Source: Streptomyces sp. NBC_00259
GTDB taxonomy: Bacteria > Actinomycetota > Actinomycetes > Streptomycetales > Streptomycetaceae
Assembly: GCF_036181745.1 (NCBI RefSeq)
Contig: NZ_CP108080.1
Coordinates: forward strand, 3,687,501-3,751,500
Length of the DNA stretch: 64,000 nucleotides
Direction of reading: 5' to 3'
This document shows, piece by piece, positions 8,108 through 17,583 of this stretch. The notes beneath the pieces are model-generated. The model searched no databases. It was not told the origin of the DNA and saw nothing but the letters and a program-made list of their open reading frames with translations. Both the position numbers and the translations under genes were made by a program. Numbering within the stretch: the first letter of the stretch is position 1; each line of letters begins with the position of its first letter.

Positions 8108-10222
8108 CTACGCCTGCAGTGTCGGCCTTCTCGGAACGCCCGCCGCCACCGCTCGGCGGCGCGGCGCCGCCGTGCCCGTCCAGCAGGTGCCGCGCCGGGC
8201 GAGGAGGCGGCGGAGCCACAGTTCCGTGGAGACCAGGTCCGCGAGCCCGTCCAGGGGGACCGGCTCGCCCTCGGAGGCCGCGCGCAGGGCCTTGCGGACG
8301 ACGCGGGCCTCGACGATGCCCGCGTCCGCGAGCAGGGGGGTGTCGAACAGGTCCAGCAGATGCGGCAGCGACATGCGCAGCCCGGCCCGTGTCGCCGCGC
8401 TGGACGCCGTCTGGGACGGTGCGCCCCACCCTGTCGGCAGGTCGTGGATGCCCGCTCCCGCGAGGACCGTGCGCAGGACCGCGGCCCGCGCCCCCGGCTG
8501 CACCCGGAGCGCCTCGGGCAGGTCGCGTGCGGCCCGTACGACCTGGTTGTCGAGGAACGGGGCGTGCAGCCGCTGGCTGCGTACCTCCGCCGCCTGCTCC
8601 AGCACTCGGTGGTCCGCCGCGTGCCGGGCGAGCGCCGCACGAGCGCGTGCCTCGCCCGGCCGCTGCACCGACGTGGGCCGGGTCGCCGCCTCCTGCAGCC
8701 GAACCGATACGTCGGCGAGCGCCTCGCCCGTGAGCCAGCGCGCCGCGGGCCCGGGGCGGGACCAGGACAGGGCGGCCAGGGACGCGCCCAGGGGCCCGTT
8801 GACCGCCGGGACGAGGCGGTTCGCCTCGGGCAACCGGGCGGCCGCCGACTCCAGTCCGGTGCGGTAGGGCGTACGGGCGAGCCTGCGCGCGGCCCGGTAC
8901 ACGGTCAGCGGGACGAGGAGCGAGCCCGCGGACGGACCGGACGCACGCGCCAGTGCCGAGACGGGACGGAGCAGGGGCCGGCGCCGACGGTCCATCAGCA
9001 GGTCCGCGAGGCGCGCCGGGTGCGCGTCGAGGACCTGGCGGGCGCCGAGCCCGGTGAAGTGGTCGGCGCTGCCGGACACCAGCCGTCTCCGGTTGCGTTC
9101 GGCCTCGACGAGCGAGGGGCCGGGCTCGTCGGTCAACGGCCCGTCGAGGTCGGCGTACGGGAGGGCCTCCTCGCCGGCCGCGACGACCACGTGGTGCAGC
9201 CGGGGGTTCTCGGCGATCGCCCGGGCCCGTTCCATCTCGGCCTCCCGGCCCTGCGGCACGGCCAGGTCGTTGAAGGTGACGGCCAGCAGTCGCTCGCCGG
9301 CGCCCGTGCCGTGGCCGAGTATCGTGCCCGGCACTCCGGGCAGCCCGGCGGCGAGCAGCGCGAGCGTTCCGGAGGCGCTTCCTCCGGACAGGTCGGCGCC
9401 GATGCCGGGCGCGGGCGCGCCCCGTGCCGCGCGCCGTTCCGCCGGTCCCATCCCGGGCACGGGTCCCGGATCGGGCGGGAGCGTCTCGGGCGCGTGCCGG
9501 GGCGCGGTGAGTCTCGCGCGTACGGCGTCGACGAGCGCGTCCCGCATCCCTTCCATGGCCTGGACCGGGTCGAGTTGGGGCGCGGCGACGGCGAGCGAGG
9601 CGACCGGTTCGTACCCGGTGATCTCGCGCGAGCCCTCGCGCAGGATCAGTGCGTGTCCGGGCGGGATCCGTTTGACTCCGGAGTACGGGGTGGAGTCACG
9701 CAGTGCCTCGGGCGACTCGGGGCAGGCGAGGAGCGCGGCGAGGTACCCGATGTCGAGCTGGGCCTCGATGAGGTCGGCCAGCGGCAGCGCGGCGGTGGCG
9801 TACGCCGTGCCGTTGGCCCAGGGCGTGTAGAAGACGGGCCGTGCGCCGGCGAGGTCGCCCGCGATGGTGATGCGGCGGCCGACCTGGACGACCGCGGTGT
9901 AGCTGCCGGGCCAGGCGGTGAGATGCCGCAGCGCGCCACCGCGGGCCGCGAAGAGCCCGACGCGCAGCTCCTCGTCGCTGGCGGCGCAACAGCCCAGTAC
10001 GGCAAGGCGGGTGTTGGGGTCGACGGTGACGACGCGGACCTCGTCGGGGCGCCAGTCGCCGACGGCCCAGAGCGGATCGGGGTCGCCCCACAGGAGCCGG
10101 GCGCCGACGGGGTGGACGGTGCGGCTGTCGTCGTCGGCCGTGGTGGTGGGTGTACGGGATCCGACCGCTCCTGCCGTGCCGAAGCTTGCGGCGATACTGC
10201 TCCATCCCACCAGCCACCGCAT
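8108..10222 (-). CDS. Asparagine-synthetase-like protein lacking catalytic Cys2
   Basis: A 704-residue protein with an asparagine synthetase (class B) outline: an N-terminal Ntn-hydrolase-like half and a C-terminal synthetase half ending in a segment like PFLDNQVVRAARDLP. The start is ATG at 10222 with GGAGG seven bases upstream. This gives Met-Arg-Trp rather than the Met-Cys-Gly of glutamine-hydrolysing enzymes, so the glutaminase nucleophile is missing. The ATP-pyrophosphatase loop reads LSGGSASGT instead of SGGxDS, losing the usual Asp. It resembles the cyclase relatives of AsnB (as in lasso peptide pathways) but no leader peptidase or precursor gene is nearby. Its real substrate is unknown and it may be a non-enzymatic or repurposed family member; I recall S. 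coelicolor SCO4116 as the equivalent. Confidence 0.75.
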   Translation of the reverse strand: MRWLVGWSSIAASFGTAGAVGSRTPTTTADDDSRTVHPVGARLLWGDPDPLWAVGDWRPDEVRVVTVDPNTRLAVLGCCAASDEELRVGLFAARGGALRHLTAWPGSYTAVVQVGRRITIAGDLAGARPVFYTPWANGTAYATAALPLADLIEAQLDIGYLAALLACPESPEALRDSTPYSGVKRIPPGHALILREGSREITGYEPVASLAVAAPQLDPVQAMEGMRDALVDAVRARLTAPRHAPETLPPDPGPVPGMGPAERRAARGAPAPGIGADLSGGSASGTLALLAAGLPGVPGTILGHGTGAGERLLAVTFNDLAVPQGREAEMERARAIAENPRLHHVVVAAGEEALPYADLDGPLTDEPGPSLVEAERNRRRLVSGSADHFTGLGARQVLDAHPARLADLLMDRRRRPLLRPVSALARASGPSAGSLLVPLTVYRAARRLARTPYRTGLESAAARLPEANRLVPAVNGPLGASLAALSWSRPGPAARWLTGEALADVSVRLQEAATRPTSVQRPGEARARAALARHAADHRVLEQAAEVRSQRLHAPFLDNQVVRAARDLPEALRVQPGARAAVLRTVLAGAGIHDLPTGWGAPSQTASSAATRAGLRMSLPHLLDLFDTPLLADAGIVEARVVRKALRAASEGEPVPLDGLADLVSTELWLRRLLARRGTCWTGTAAPRRRAVAAGVPRRPTLQA

Positions 10223-11064
10223 CGCGCCTCCACAGCCTGTGGACAACTCTCGGCACACCCGGACCCCTGATTCGGCGGACCGGGTGCACCCGATGAGGAC
10301 ATGCTGCCACGACAACGGCGCACAGGAGGGTCTCCGGGTCGCGTGCGCAAAAAGTGAACGCGCCCCTGGCATTGGCCATTTGCCGACGGTCGACGGCACC
10401 CGGTGCCACAGGGTGGCCGTGTTGACCGCCACGCGACCGCACAGGGTCGCCGTGCGACCACCGCACCCGGCGCACGAGCCGCACGGCCCCACGCCGCCCC
10501 ACGCGACCCCACGCCGTCCGGCACGCCCCGGGGCGGGGACCCTCGGGGACAAAACGCCGGGGTAAGGGCGGCATTCGGCCATTTTCTGAGCACCGGGGAA
10601 CCGAACATACCCCCAGACATCCGGACAGACGCACAGTCCGGGAGGCGCTGTTCGCCTCCCGGACCGGTCCGCCGCCCGCGGGGAATTGAGGCGGCGGTGT
10701 CCCCCAGCCCACTGGATCCCTGGCCAGTGGGCCGACCCACGCAGCACTCATGGAAGCGCTCCCGCCGAGGCCGGACGAGAGCGCACGGACAGGCGCACGG
10801 CCACACACCCGGAGCACGGTCCCGGCCCCGTCCCTCGCCCGGGCACACAACAATCCCGCCATACGGAACACCGCCTCTTAACGGTCGGGATGCGGCGAAC
10901 TACCCTGTGTGTCACTGCTGTTCTCCGCGGGGGGTGCATATTCCTGGGGGCTCGGCCACGCGCTCTTGCGTCCGGGTTCCGGGGGGTTGTCCCACTGTGG
11001 TGAGGGGCAGAACGAACGCCGGACGCGGAAGCCCGGCGGCCGTCTGTGTGTCGAGGGGTGGCGC
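10223..11064. other. 842-bp region with no convincing gene
   Basis: No reading frame here has both a start with ribosome site and recognisable protein character. It holds two strong hairpins: 10636-10664 (12-bp stem GTCCGGGAGGCG, 5-nt loop) and 10707-10732 (9-bp stem GCCCACTGG). It must carry the divergent promoters of the asparagine-synthetase-like gene (minus) and the sporulation-type HTH gene (plus). A small RNA or short peptide cannot be excluded. Confidence 0.5.
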
Positions 11065-12513
11065 ATGTCCAGGGAGCAACGCGGGCCGAACGAAAAGCTC
11101 GGCACCGTTCTCGCCCTCGCGGGAATCAGCAACGCCGGCCTCGCCCGGCGGGTCAACGACCTCGGGGCGCAGCGCGGTCTGACCCTTCGCTACGACAAGA
11201 CGTCGGTGGCCCGATGGGTGTCGAAGGGCATGGTGCCGCAGGGCGCCGCGCCGCATCTCATCGCCGCCGCCATCGGGCAGAAGCTGGGCCGCCCCGTGCC
11301 GCTGCAGGAGATCGGGCTCGCGGACGCCGACCCGGCGCCCGAGGTCGGGCTCGCCTTCCCGCGCGACGTGGGCGAGGCGGTGAAGGCGGCCACCGAGCTG
11401 TACCGGCTGGACCTGGCGGGCAGGCGCGCGGGCGGTGGCGGGATCTGGCAGTCGCTGGCGGGCTCCTTCGCGGTGAGCGCGTACGCGACTCCCGCGTCCC
11501 GCTGGCTGATCACCCCCGCCGACTCGTCGGTGGAGCGCGCGGTCGAGAGCACGGCGAGCGCCGAGGGCGCGGGCGAGAGCCCCGAGGACGGCCAGGTGCG
11601 AGTGGGCCACAGCGATGTGGCCAAGCTGCGCGAGGCGGCGGAGGACGCCCGGCGCTGGGACTCCAAGTACGGGGGCGGGGACTGGCGTTCGTCGATGGTC
11701 CCCGAGTGTTTACGGGTCGACGCGGCGCCGCTGCTGCTCGGTTCGTACTCGGACGAGGTCGGCCGGGCGCTGTTCGGCGCGACCGCGGAGCTGACCCGGC
11801 TGGCGGGCTGGATGGCCTTCGACACCGGCCAGCAGGAGGCGGCGCAGCGGTACTACATCCAGGCGCTGCGGCTCGCGCGCGCCGCCGCCGACGTGCCGCT
11901 GGGCGGCTATGTCCTGGCGTCGATGTCGCTGCAGGCGACGTACCGGGGCTTCGCCGACGAGGGCGTGGACCTCGCGCAGGCGGCCGTGGAGCGCAACCGC
12001 GGGCTGGCGACGGCCCGCACGATGAGCTTCTTCCGGCTGGTGGAGGCACGTGCGCACGCGAAGGCGAGCGACGCGGCGGCGGCCGGGGCGGCGCTGAAGG
12101 CCGCGGAGAGCTGGCTGGAGCGGTCCCGGGAGGGTGACGCGGACCCGTCCTGGCTGGGGTTCTACTCGTACGACCGGTTCGCGGCCGACGCCGCCGAGTG
12201 CTACCGGGACCTGAAGGCGCCGCGCCAGGTGCGGCGCTTCACGGAGCAGGCGCTCTCGCGGCCGACGGAGGAGTTCGTCCGCTCGCACGGGCTGCGCCTG
12301 GTGGTGAGCGCCGTGGCCGAACTGGAGTCGGGAAACCTGGACGCGGCGTGCGCGGCGGGCACCCGGGCGGTGGAGGTCGCGGGCCGGATCTCGTCCGCGC
12401 GTACGACGGAGTACGTACGCGATCTGCTGCACCGGCTGGAGCCGTACGGGGACGAGCCACGGGTGGCGGAGCTGCGGGAGCGGGCCAGACCGCTGCTGAT
12501 GACCCCGGCGTGA
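11065..12513 (+). CDS. Sporulation-associated-type HTH protein with tetratricopeptide-like helices
   Basis: A 482-residue protein. The first 75 residues look like a DNA-binding HTH used by actinobacterial developmental proteins (ISNAGLARRVNDLG, then KTSVARWVSKGMVP). The remainder is Ala/Arg-rich helical repeats resembling TPRs (ALRLARAAADVPLGGYVLASMS; FTEQALSRPTEEFV; VAELESGNLDAACAAG). Families of this build are annotated as sporulation-associated or transcriptional regulators in Streptomyces. The ATG at 11065 preceded by GAGGGG is chosen; longer in-frame starts upstream would add a Gly/Arg-rich stretch without domain character. Targets are unknown. Confidence 0.75.
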   Translation: MSREQRGPNEKLGTVLALAGISNAGLARRVNDLGAQRGLTLRYDKTSVARWVSKGMVPQGAAPHLIAAAIGQKLGRPVPLQEIGLADADPAPEVGLAFPRDVGEAVKAATELYRLDLAGRRAGGGGIWQSLAGSFAVSAYATPASRWLITPADSSVERAVESTASAEGAGESPEDGQVRVGHSDVAKLREAAEDARRWDSKYGGGDWRSSMVPECLRVDAAPLLLGSYSDEVGRALFGATAELTRLAGWMAFDTGQQEAAQRYYIQALRLARAAADVPLGGYVLASMSLQATYRGFADEGVDLAQAAVERNRGLATARTMSFFRLVEARAHAKASDAAAAGAALKAAESWLERSREGDADPSWLGFYSYDRFAADAAECYRDLKAPRQVRRFTEQALSRPTEEFVRSHGLRLVVSAVAELESGNLDAACAAGTRAVEVAGRISSARTTEYVRDLLHRLEPYGDEPRVAELRERARPLLMTPA

Positions 12514-12642
12514 GCCGTACCCCGGCCGTACTCCGTCCCGTGATGCGTGTCCCACCTGGTTTAACGCGTTTGTCAGTGGGCCAGTGCATCATCGGGGGTC
12601 CCGGGTGCTTTCCCGGGGCAGCACTGCCGGGGTGGAAGGTGT

Positions 12643-13860
12643 GTGGTGACGGCAGCCGCGTTCGACTGTGACGTGCTGGTGATCGGCGGCGGGATCATCG
12701 GCCTGTCGACGGCGTATGCCCTGACGCGTGCGGCGCCGGGCACCTCCGTGGTGGTGCTGGAGAAGGAGCCGGGCCCGGCCCGTCACCAGACCGGGCGGAA
12801 CAGCGGAGTGATCCACAGCGGGATCTACTACCGCCCGGGCTCGCTGAAGGCACGTTTCGCCGTGCGCGGCGCGGCGGAGATGGTCAAGTTCTGCGCGGAG
12901 TACGGAATCCCCCACGAGGTCACCGGCAAGCTGATCGTCGCCACGGACCGCGAGGAGCTGCCCCGGCTGCACGCCCTGGTCCAGCGCGGCAGGGAGAACG
13001 GGATTCCGGTGCGCGAGCTGGGCCCCGCGGGCATCGCGGAGTACGAGCCGCAGGTGCAGGGCGTCGCGGCGATCCGGGTCGGGACGACCGGGGTGTGCGA
13101 CTTCGGCGCGGTCGCGGCGCAGCTCGCGGAGGCGTCGGGAGCCTCGGGTGCGGAGGTGCTCTACGGCGAGGAGGTGCGGGTCGTCGACCGCCGGCCGTGG
13201 GGTGTCGCGGTCCGTACGGCCGGTGGCCGCGTCGTCCGCGCCCGGACGCTGGTGAACTGCGCGGGGCTGCACTGCGACCGCGTCGCGCGGCTCGCGGGTG
13301 ACGAGCCGGGCATGCGGATCGTCCCCTTCCGGGGGGAGTACTACGAGCTGGCCCGGCCCGAGCTGGTCCGCGGACTGGTGTACCCGGTCCCGGACCCGGC
13401 GTTCCCCTTCCTCGGCGTCCATCTCACCCGCGGCATCGAGGGCGGCGTCCATGTGGGGCCGAACGCGGTCCCGGCGCTGGCCCGCGAAGGCTACGACTGG
13501 TCCACGGTCCACCCGCGCGAGCTCGCGGCCACGCTGACCTGGCCGGGCACCTGGCAGATCGCGCGCCGCCACTGGCGCTACGGCACGGGCGAGCTGCACC
13601 GCTCCCTCTCCAAGCGCGCCTTCACGACGGCGGTCCGCAGGCTGCTGCCCCCCGTCACGGAGGACGATCTGCGGCCGGCCGCCGCCGGCGTCCGCGCCCA
13701 GGCGGTGCTCCGGGACGGCACCCTGGCGGACGACTTCCTGATCATGGAGTCCCTCCGTACGGTCCACGTCCTGAACGCACCGTCACCGGCGGCGACGGCG
13801 TCCCTCCCGATCGGCCGTGAGGTGGCCAGACGGGCTCTCGCGCACCTGACGGATGCGTGA
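12643..13860 (+). CDS. lhgO: L-2-hydroxyglutarate oxidase
   Basis: A 405-residue FAD-dependent oxidase of the DAO family. The Rossmann FAD site GGGIIGLSTAYALT is near the N terminus, followed by the family-specific KEPGPARHQTGRNSGVIHSGIYY segment (His-Gln-Thr-Gly-Arg-Asn-Ser) diagnostic for LhgO, and NCAGLHCDRVARLAG in the middle. The enzyme oxidises L-2-hydroxyglutarate to 2-oxoglutarate, removing a by-product of malate and lactate dehydrogenases. Start GTG at 12643 has GGAAGG upstream; a second in-frame GTG follows directly. Length matches the family. It stands alone, with trmB following closely downstream on its own probable promoter. Confidence 0.9.
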   Translation: MVTAAAFDCDVLVIGGGIIGLSTAYALTRAAPGTSVVVLEKEPGPARHQTGRNSGVIHSGIYYRPGSLKARFAVRGAAEMVKFCAEYGIPHEVTGKLIVATDREELPRLHALVQRGRENGIPVRELGPAGIAEYEPQVQGVAAIRVGTTGVCDFGAVAAQLAEASGASGAEVLYGEEVRVVDRRPWGVAVRTAGGRVVRARTLVNCAGLHCDRVARLAGDEPGMRIVPFRGEYYELARPELVRGLVYPVPDPAFPFLGVHLTRGIEGGVHVGPNAVPALAREGYDWSTVHPRELAATLTWPGTWQIARRHWRYGTGELHRSLSKRAFTTAVRRLLPPVTEDDLRPAAAGVRAQAVLRDGTLADDFLIMESLRTVHVLNAPSPAATASLPIGREVARRALAHLTDA

Positions 13861-13891
13861 CGCGCACCACCCGGGGACCGGGCGGGCCGCC

Positions 13892-13897
13892 GTACAA
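13892..13897 (+). promoter_or_regulatory. Probable -10 box (TACAAT) for a leaderless or near-leaderless trmB transcript
   Basis: TACAAT ends ten bases before the GTG at 13908. No ribosome-binding site precedes that codon, as expected when transcription starts at or next to the start codon. Confidence 0.5.
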
Positions 13898-13907
13898 TCG
13901 GGGCATT

Positions 13908-14708
13908 GTGTCTGAGTCCGAGAACGTCGTCACCGAAGGTCCCCGCGTGTCCTCCCCCCGTACCGTCACCGTCCGCCCCAAGGGCGAGCCGCGCTTCCCC
14001 GGCGGCCCCGCCGCGGATCCCGCCGGATCGCACCACGAGCGTCGGATCCGCAGCTTCCAGCCGCGCCGGAGCCGGGTGACCACCGGGCAGGGCGAGGCCC
14101 TGCAGCGGCTCTGGCCGGTCTGGGGCCTGGACATCGACGGGCTGCGCACCCTCGACCTGGGCGAGATGTTCGACGGGCTGCCGGTCGTCCTGGAGATCGG
14201 CTTCGGGATGGGCGAGGCGACCGCGCGGATGGCCGAGGCCGACCCCGGCACCGGCATCCTCGCCGTCGACGTCCACACGCCCGGCCAGGGCAATCTGCTC
14301 GGCCTCGCGGACCGGGCGGGGCTGACCAACGTGCGCGTGGCCAACGGTGACGCGATCATCCTGCTGCGCGAGATGCTCGCCCCCGACGCGCTCGACGGAC
14401 TGCGGGTGTACTTCCCGGACCCCTGGCCCAAGAAGCGCCACCACAAGCGCCGGCTGATCCAGCCCGAGTTCCTCACCCTCGCCGCGAGCCGGATGAAGCC
14501 GGGTGCGGTCCTGCACTGCGCGACCGACTGGGAGCCGTACGCCGAGCAGATGCTCGAGGTCCTCACCGCCCACCCCGACTTCGACAACACCGAACCGGCC
14601 GGCGGCTACGCTCCCCGTCCGGCGTTCCGCCCCCTGACCCGCTTCGAGGGCCAGGGCCTCGACAAGGGCCACGTGGTGCACGACCTGCTCTTCCGCCGCG
14701 CGGGCTGA
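13908..14708 (+). CDS. trmB: tRNA (guanine-N7-)-methyltransferase
   Basis: A 266-residue SAM-dependent methyltransferase that makes m7G46 in tRNA variable loops. Visible motifs are the SAM-binding LEIGFGMGEATARMAEADP, the NGDAIILL acidic segment and the diagnostic FPDPWPKKRHHKRRLIQPEF, followed by TDWEPYAEQML. An N-terminal extension of about 60 disordered residues (RFPGGPAADPAG) is longer than in enterobacterial TrmB. GTG at 13908 is preferred for its position just after a -10-like box; a GTG at 13857, overlapping the end of lhgO, is the longer alternative. Confidence 0.92.
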   Translation: MSESENVVTEGPRVSSPRTVTVRPKGEPRFPGGPAADPAGSHHERRIRSFQPRRSRVTTGQGEALQRLWPVWGLDIDGLRTLDLGEMFDGLPVVLEIGFGMGEATARMAEADPGTGILAVDVHTPGQGNLLGLADRAGLTNVRVANGDAIILLREMLAPDALDGLRVYFPDPWPKKRHHKRRLIQPEFLTLAASRMKPGAVLHCATDWEPYAEQMLEVLTAHPDFDNTEPAGGYAPRPAFRPLTRFEGQGLDKGHVVHDLLFRRAG

Positions 14709-14743
14709 CCGCGCCGGCTGATCGCGCGGGCTGACCGCGCCGG
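14698..14743. repeat. 20-bp direct repeat duplicating the 3' end of trmB
   Basis: The last codons and stop of trmB (14698-14717) are repeated exactly at 14724-14743 (core CGGGCTGACCGCGCCGG), so the stop TGA context exists twice. It looks like local slippage or duplication. Confidence 0.65.
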
Positions 14744-14846
14744 GCCGGGCGGCGGCGCCGCACGGACGCTGTGGACCATGGCCGGAGGAAGCCCAACGGC
14801 GGTATCGCCGTCGCGCGGTGTCGGTGGTGCTCGTTAGGGTCGTCTG

Positions 14847-16175
14847 GTGTCCGACTGGTCCCCGCAGCCGCAACAGGCCGCCCGCCCCGACGTTCCGACG
14901 TTCGACGAACAGCCGCTGTTCGACGCCGTACCGGAGCGTGCGCGCTGGCGGTACAAGCCGCGCCGTGACTTCTGGCGCAGCAAGGCCGTGCGCGCCGGGA
15001 CCCTGATCACCCTGCTCGCGCTGTCCGGTCTGGTCATCCTGGCGCTGGTGCGCGAACAGACCGGTACGGAGGGCTTCCTCGTCGGCCTCGGCCTCGCCGT
15101 GCTGCCGGTACCGCTGCTGATGGCGGCGTTCCGCTGGCTGGACCGCGTCGAGCCGGGCCCCTGGCGGAACCTCCTCTTCGCCTTCGCCTGGGGCGCCTGC
15201 GCGGCCGCCCTCGTCGCGATCATCGCGAACTCGTTCGCGACCCAGTGGATAGCCACGGCCACGGCCGACCCCTCGCACGCGGACACGATCGGCGCAACCG
15301 TCATCGCCCCCGTGGTCGAGGAGAGCGCCAAGGCGACGGCCGTGCTGCTCATCTTCCTCTTCCGAAGACGGGACTTCACCGGCGTCGTCGACGGAGTCGT
15401 CGTCGCCGGCTTCACCGCGACCGGCTTCGCCTTCACCGAGAACATCCTGTATCTCGGCACCGCCTTCGGGGAGGACCAGCAGATCGGCACGTCCGGTTTC
15501 GCCTCCGTCACGGCCGCGACCTTCTTCGTACGGATCGTGATGTCGCCGTTCGCCCATCCGCTCTTCACCGTGCTGACGGGCATCGGCTTCGGCCTCGCCG
15601 CCGCCGGCGCACAGCGCCGGAAGTTCCGCAGGACCGTACTGCCCCTGCTCGGCCTCGTCCTCTCCATCGGCATGCACGCGTTGTGGAACGGCTCAGGGGT
15701 GTTCGGCCCGTGGGGCTTCTACGCCGTGTACGCGGCGTTCATGGTGCCGGCCTTCGGCCTGCTGACCTGGCTGGCGGTCTGGACCCGGCAGCGCGAACTG
15801 CGCACGGTCGCGGCCGAACTGCCCGCGTACGCGGCAGCGGGCTGGCTCGCCCCGGCCGAGCCGCACGCCCTGTCGTCCATGCGGGCCCGCACGATGGCCC
15901 GCGACATGGCGGGCCGTACGCACGGCCGGGAGGCCGCCCGCGCCGTCTCCGAGTACGAGGTCTTCGCGACCTCCCTGGCCTTTCTGCGGCACCGGGCCCA
16001 TCGGGGCGCGGCGGGCACGGACTTCGTCGCCCGTGAGCAGGAGCTGCTCCACCACCTCTGGCAGCGCAGGGACGTGGCGGGCCCGGCCCTGACGTACGCG
16101 GCCCGCGCGACGGGCCGGGTCTGGCAGCCGCCCCCGTATCTGGACTACGGGGGCTACAACCCGTATCGCGGCTAG
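14847..16175 (+). CDS. PrsW-family intramembrane metalloprotease
   Basis: A 442-residue polytopic membrane protein with about eight hydrophobic segments from residue 50 onward. It carries the family's putative catalytic motifs: VVEESAKATAV (EExxK type), a FAFTEN segment, and His residues in later helices (FAHPLFT, GMHALWNG). PrsW proteases in Bacillus cleave an anti-sigma factor at site 1. In Streptomyces the substrate is unknown, although an ECF fusion with a membrane segment lies 7 kb away. The C-terminal 130 residues are cytoplasmic and charged. The GTG start at 14847 lacks a ribosome site but follows TAGGGT by seven bases, consistent with a leaderless message. Confidence 0.85.
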   Translation: MSDWSPQPQQAARPDVPTFDEQPLFDAVPERARWRYKPRRDFWRSKAVRAGTLITLLALSGLVILALVREQTGTEGFLVGLGLAVLPVPLLMAAFRWLDRVEPGPWRNLLFAFAWGACAAALVAIIANSFATQWIATATADPSHADTIGATVIAPVVEESAKATAVLLIFLFRRRDFTGVVDGVVVAGFTATGFAFTENILYLGTAFGEDQQIGTSGFASVTAATFFVRIVMSPFAHPLFTVLTGIGFGLAAAGAQRRKFRRTVLPLLGLVLSIGMHALWNGSGVFGPWGFYAVYAAFMVPAFGLLTWLAVWTRQRELRTVAAELPAYAAAGWLAPAEPHALSSMRARTMARDMAGRTHGREAARAVSEYEVFATSLAFLRHRAHRGAAGTDFVAREQELLHHLWQRRDVAGPALTYAARATGRVWQPPPYLDYGGYNPYRG

Positions 16176-16511
16176 GGCCTTCGGGGCCGTCCTCGCGGCA
16201 TGGCGTCCGGGCAGGGCAGACCGGCGACCCAGGCGTCGGGGGGAGTGCGCCAGGGCCGCCGGCGACTTGGGGGAGGACGAGCACGCGTACGAGCACGCGT
16301 CCTCGTACGCACACGGGTGCGGCCCGGTCCGGCGAGAACCGGAACCGGGCCGCGGCCCCGGGCCGGAAGCCGACCCGGAGGAGCACGCAGAGGGAGATGC
16401 CTTCAGGCGGAAGGGCCCTCAGAGGGAGAGGCCTCCGGACGCAGAGGTCCTCGGCCGGAAAGCCCTCGGACGGACAGACCCCCGGACGCAGAGACCCTCA
16501 GCGGAAGGCCC
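16176..16511. other. Convergent gap between prsW-like and M23 genes, with hairpin
   Basis: No gene is evident. A stem-loop at 16319-16353 (10-bp outer stem GCGGCCCGGT/ACCGGGCCGC with an inner CCGG pair) could terminate transcription from both sides. The stretch 16390-16500 is a loose array of short AGGCCCTC/GGACGCAGAG-type repeats. Confidence 0.55.
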
Positions 16512-17558
16512 TCAGACAGAGAGGCCCTTGCCGCGCAGCCACGCCGCCGGGTCCACGCCGTCGCCGCCCGCCGTGTGCACCTCCAGGTGCAGGTGCGGGC
16601 CGGTGACGTTGCCGGTGGCGCCGACGCGCCCGATGGTCTCGGACGTGGAGACCTTCTGCCCCACGCCGACGGTCATCGACGACAGGTGGCAGTACCAGAC
16701 CTCGCTGCCGTCCTCGAGCTCCAGCACGATGCGGTAGCCGTACGAACCGGACCAGCCCGCCGACTTGATGGTCCCGCCGTGAACGGCCTTGACGGGCGTA
16801 CCGGTCGGGGCCGCGAAGTCGAGACCCGTGTGGTAGCCGGAGGACCACATGGAACCGGACTGCCCGAAGGTGGAGGTGAGCGTGTACGACGAGGTCGGCA
16901 GCGAGTAGCTCGCGGCGAGCTTGGCGAGGCGCTCGGCCTCCGCCTTGCGCGCGGCCTCGGCCTCGGCCTCGGCCTTCGCCTCGGCAGCCACTTCGGCGGC
17001 CTCGGTCTGCTGCTTCTTCGCCTCGGCGGCTGCCTTCTCCGCGGCGGCCTTCTCGGCGGCCGCCTTCACCTCGGCCTCGGCAGCGGCCCGCTGCTGATCG
17101 GCCTGCTGGAGGATCCGGGCGCGCAGCGCCTCGCCCGCGTCACCGGCGCCCTCGGCGCCGTCCGCCGCCGTCTGGGAGGCGGCGAAGGCGGTGAGCGGCG
17201 CGTCGTTCCCGTCCTCCTGGTCGGAGTCGTCCGACATGAAGGAGCCCACGCCGGGAAGGGATCCGGGATCCGGGAGGTTGTCCGTGATGGCGTCGGGGAG
17301 CGAGATGGAGACGGCCGGCTTGTCCTGCGCGGTGGCGATGCCACCCGCGCCGACCGCGGCTATGACGCCGACGCCGAGAACGGTGGAACTCCGGGCCAGT
17401 CCGTTGCGCTGCTTGACGACGCGGTGCCTGCCACGGACCGGACGGACCGATTCCTCGGTCGGGTTCCACTCCTCCGCCCCGGTGGCCGGTGTCCACTGGT
17501 CGCTGGGGACCCACTGTGTGGTGGGAGGCTCCTGGAGGGCAGGCTCGTTTGACGCCAC
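16512..17558 (-). CDS. Secreted or membrane-anchored M23 peptidoglycan endopeptidase
   Basis: A 348-residue protein. A cytoplasmic leader of about 50 residues is followed by a hydrophobic segment (TVLGVGVIAAVGAGG), a long Ala/Glu/Lys coiled coil (about 150-215, EAEVKAAAEKAAAEK type) and a C-terminal LytM/M23 domain (about 220-345). The zinc ligands are visible as HTGLDF (H..D) and HLHLEV (HxH). Such enzymes cut peptidoglycan cross-bridges during growth and germination. Start GTG at 17558 is fixed by AAAGGAG upstream. A ydaO-type c-di-AMP riboswitch occupies its leader, matching the known Streptomyces pattern of riboswitch-controlled cell-wall hydrolases. Confidence 0.92.
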   Translation of the reverse strand: MASNEPALQEPPTTQWVPSDQWTPATGAEEWNPTEESVRPVRGRHRVVKQRNGLARSSTVLGVGVIAAVGAGGIATAQDKPAVSISLPDAITDNLPDPGSLPGVGSFMSDDSDQEDGNDAPLTAFAASQTAADGAEGAGDAGEALRARILQQADQQRAAAEAEVKAAAEKAAAEKAAAEAKKQQTEAAEVAAEAKAEAEAEAARKAEAERLAKLAASYSLPTSSYTLTSTFGQSGSMWSSGYHTGLDFAAPTGTPVKAVHGGTIKSAGWSGSYGYRIVLELEDGSEVWYCHLSSMTVGVGQKVSTSETIGRVGATGNVTGPHLHLEVHTAGGDGVDPAAWLRGKGLSV

Positions 17559-17583
17559 GGAGGCGTGCTCCTTTCCTTCCTTC

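Noticed and set aside
8108..11064. Possible lasso peptide cluster around the AsnB-like protein
   Set aside because: No leader-peptidase, recognition element, ABC exporter or precursor-like short frame found in the adjacent gap or genes.
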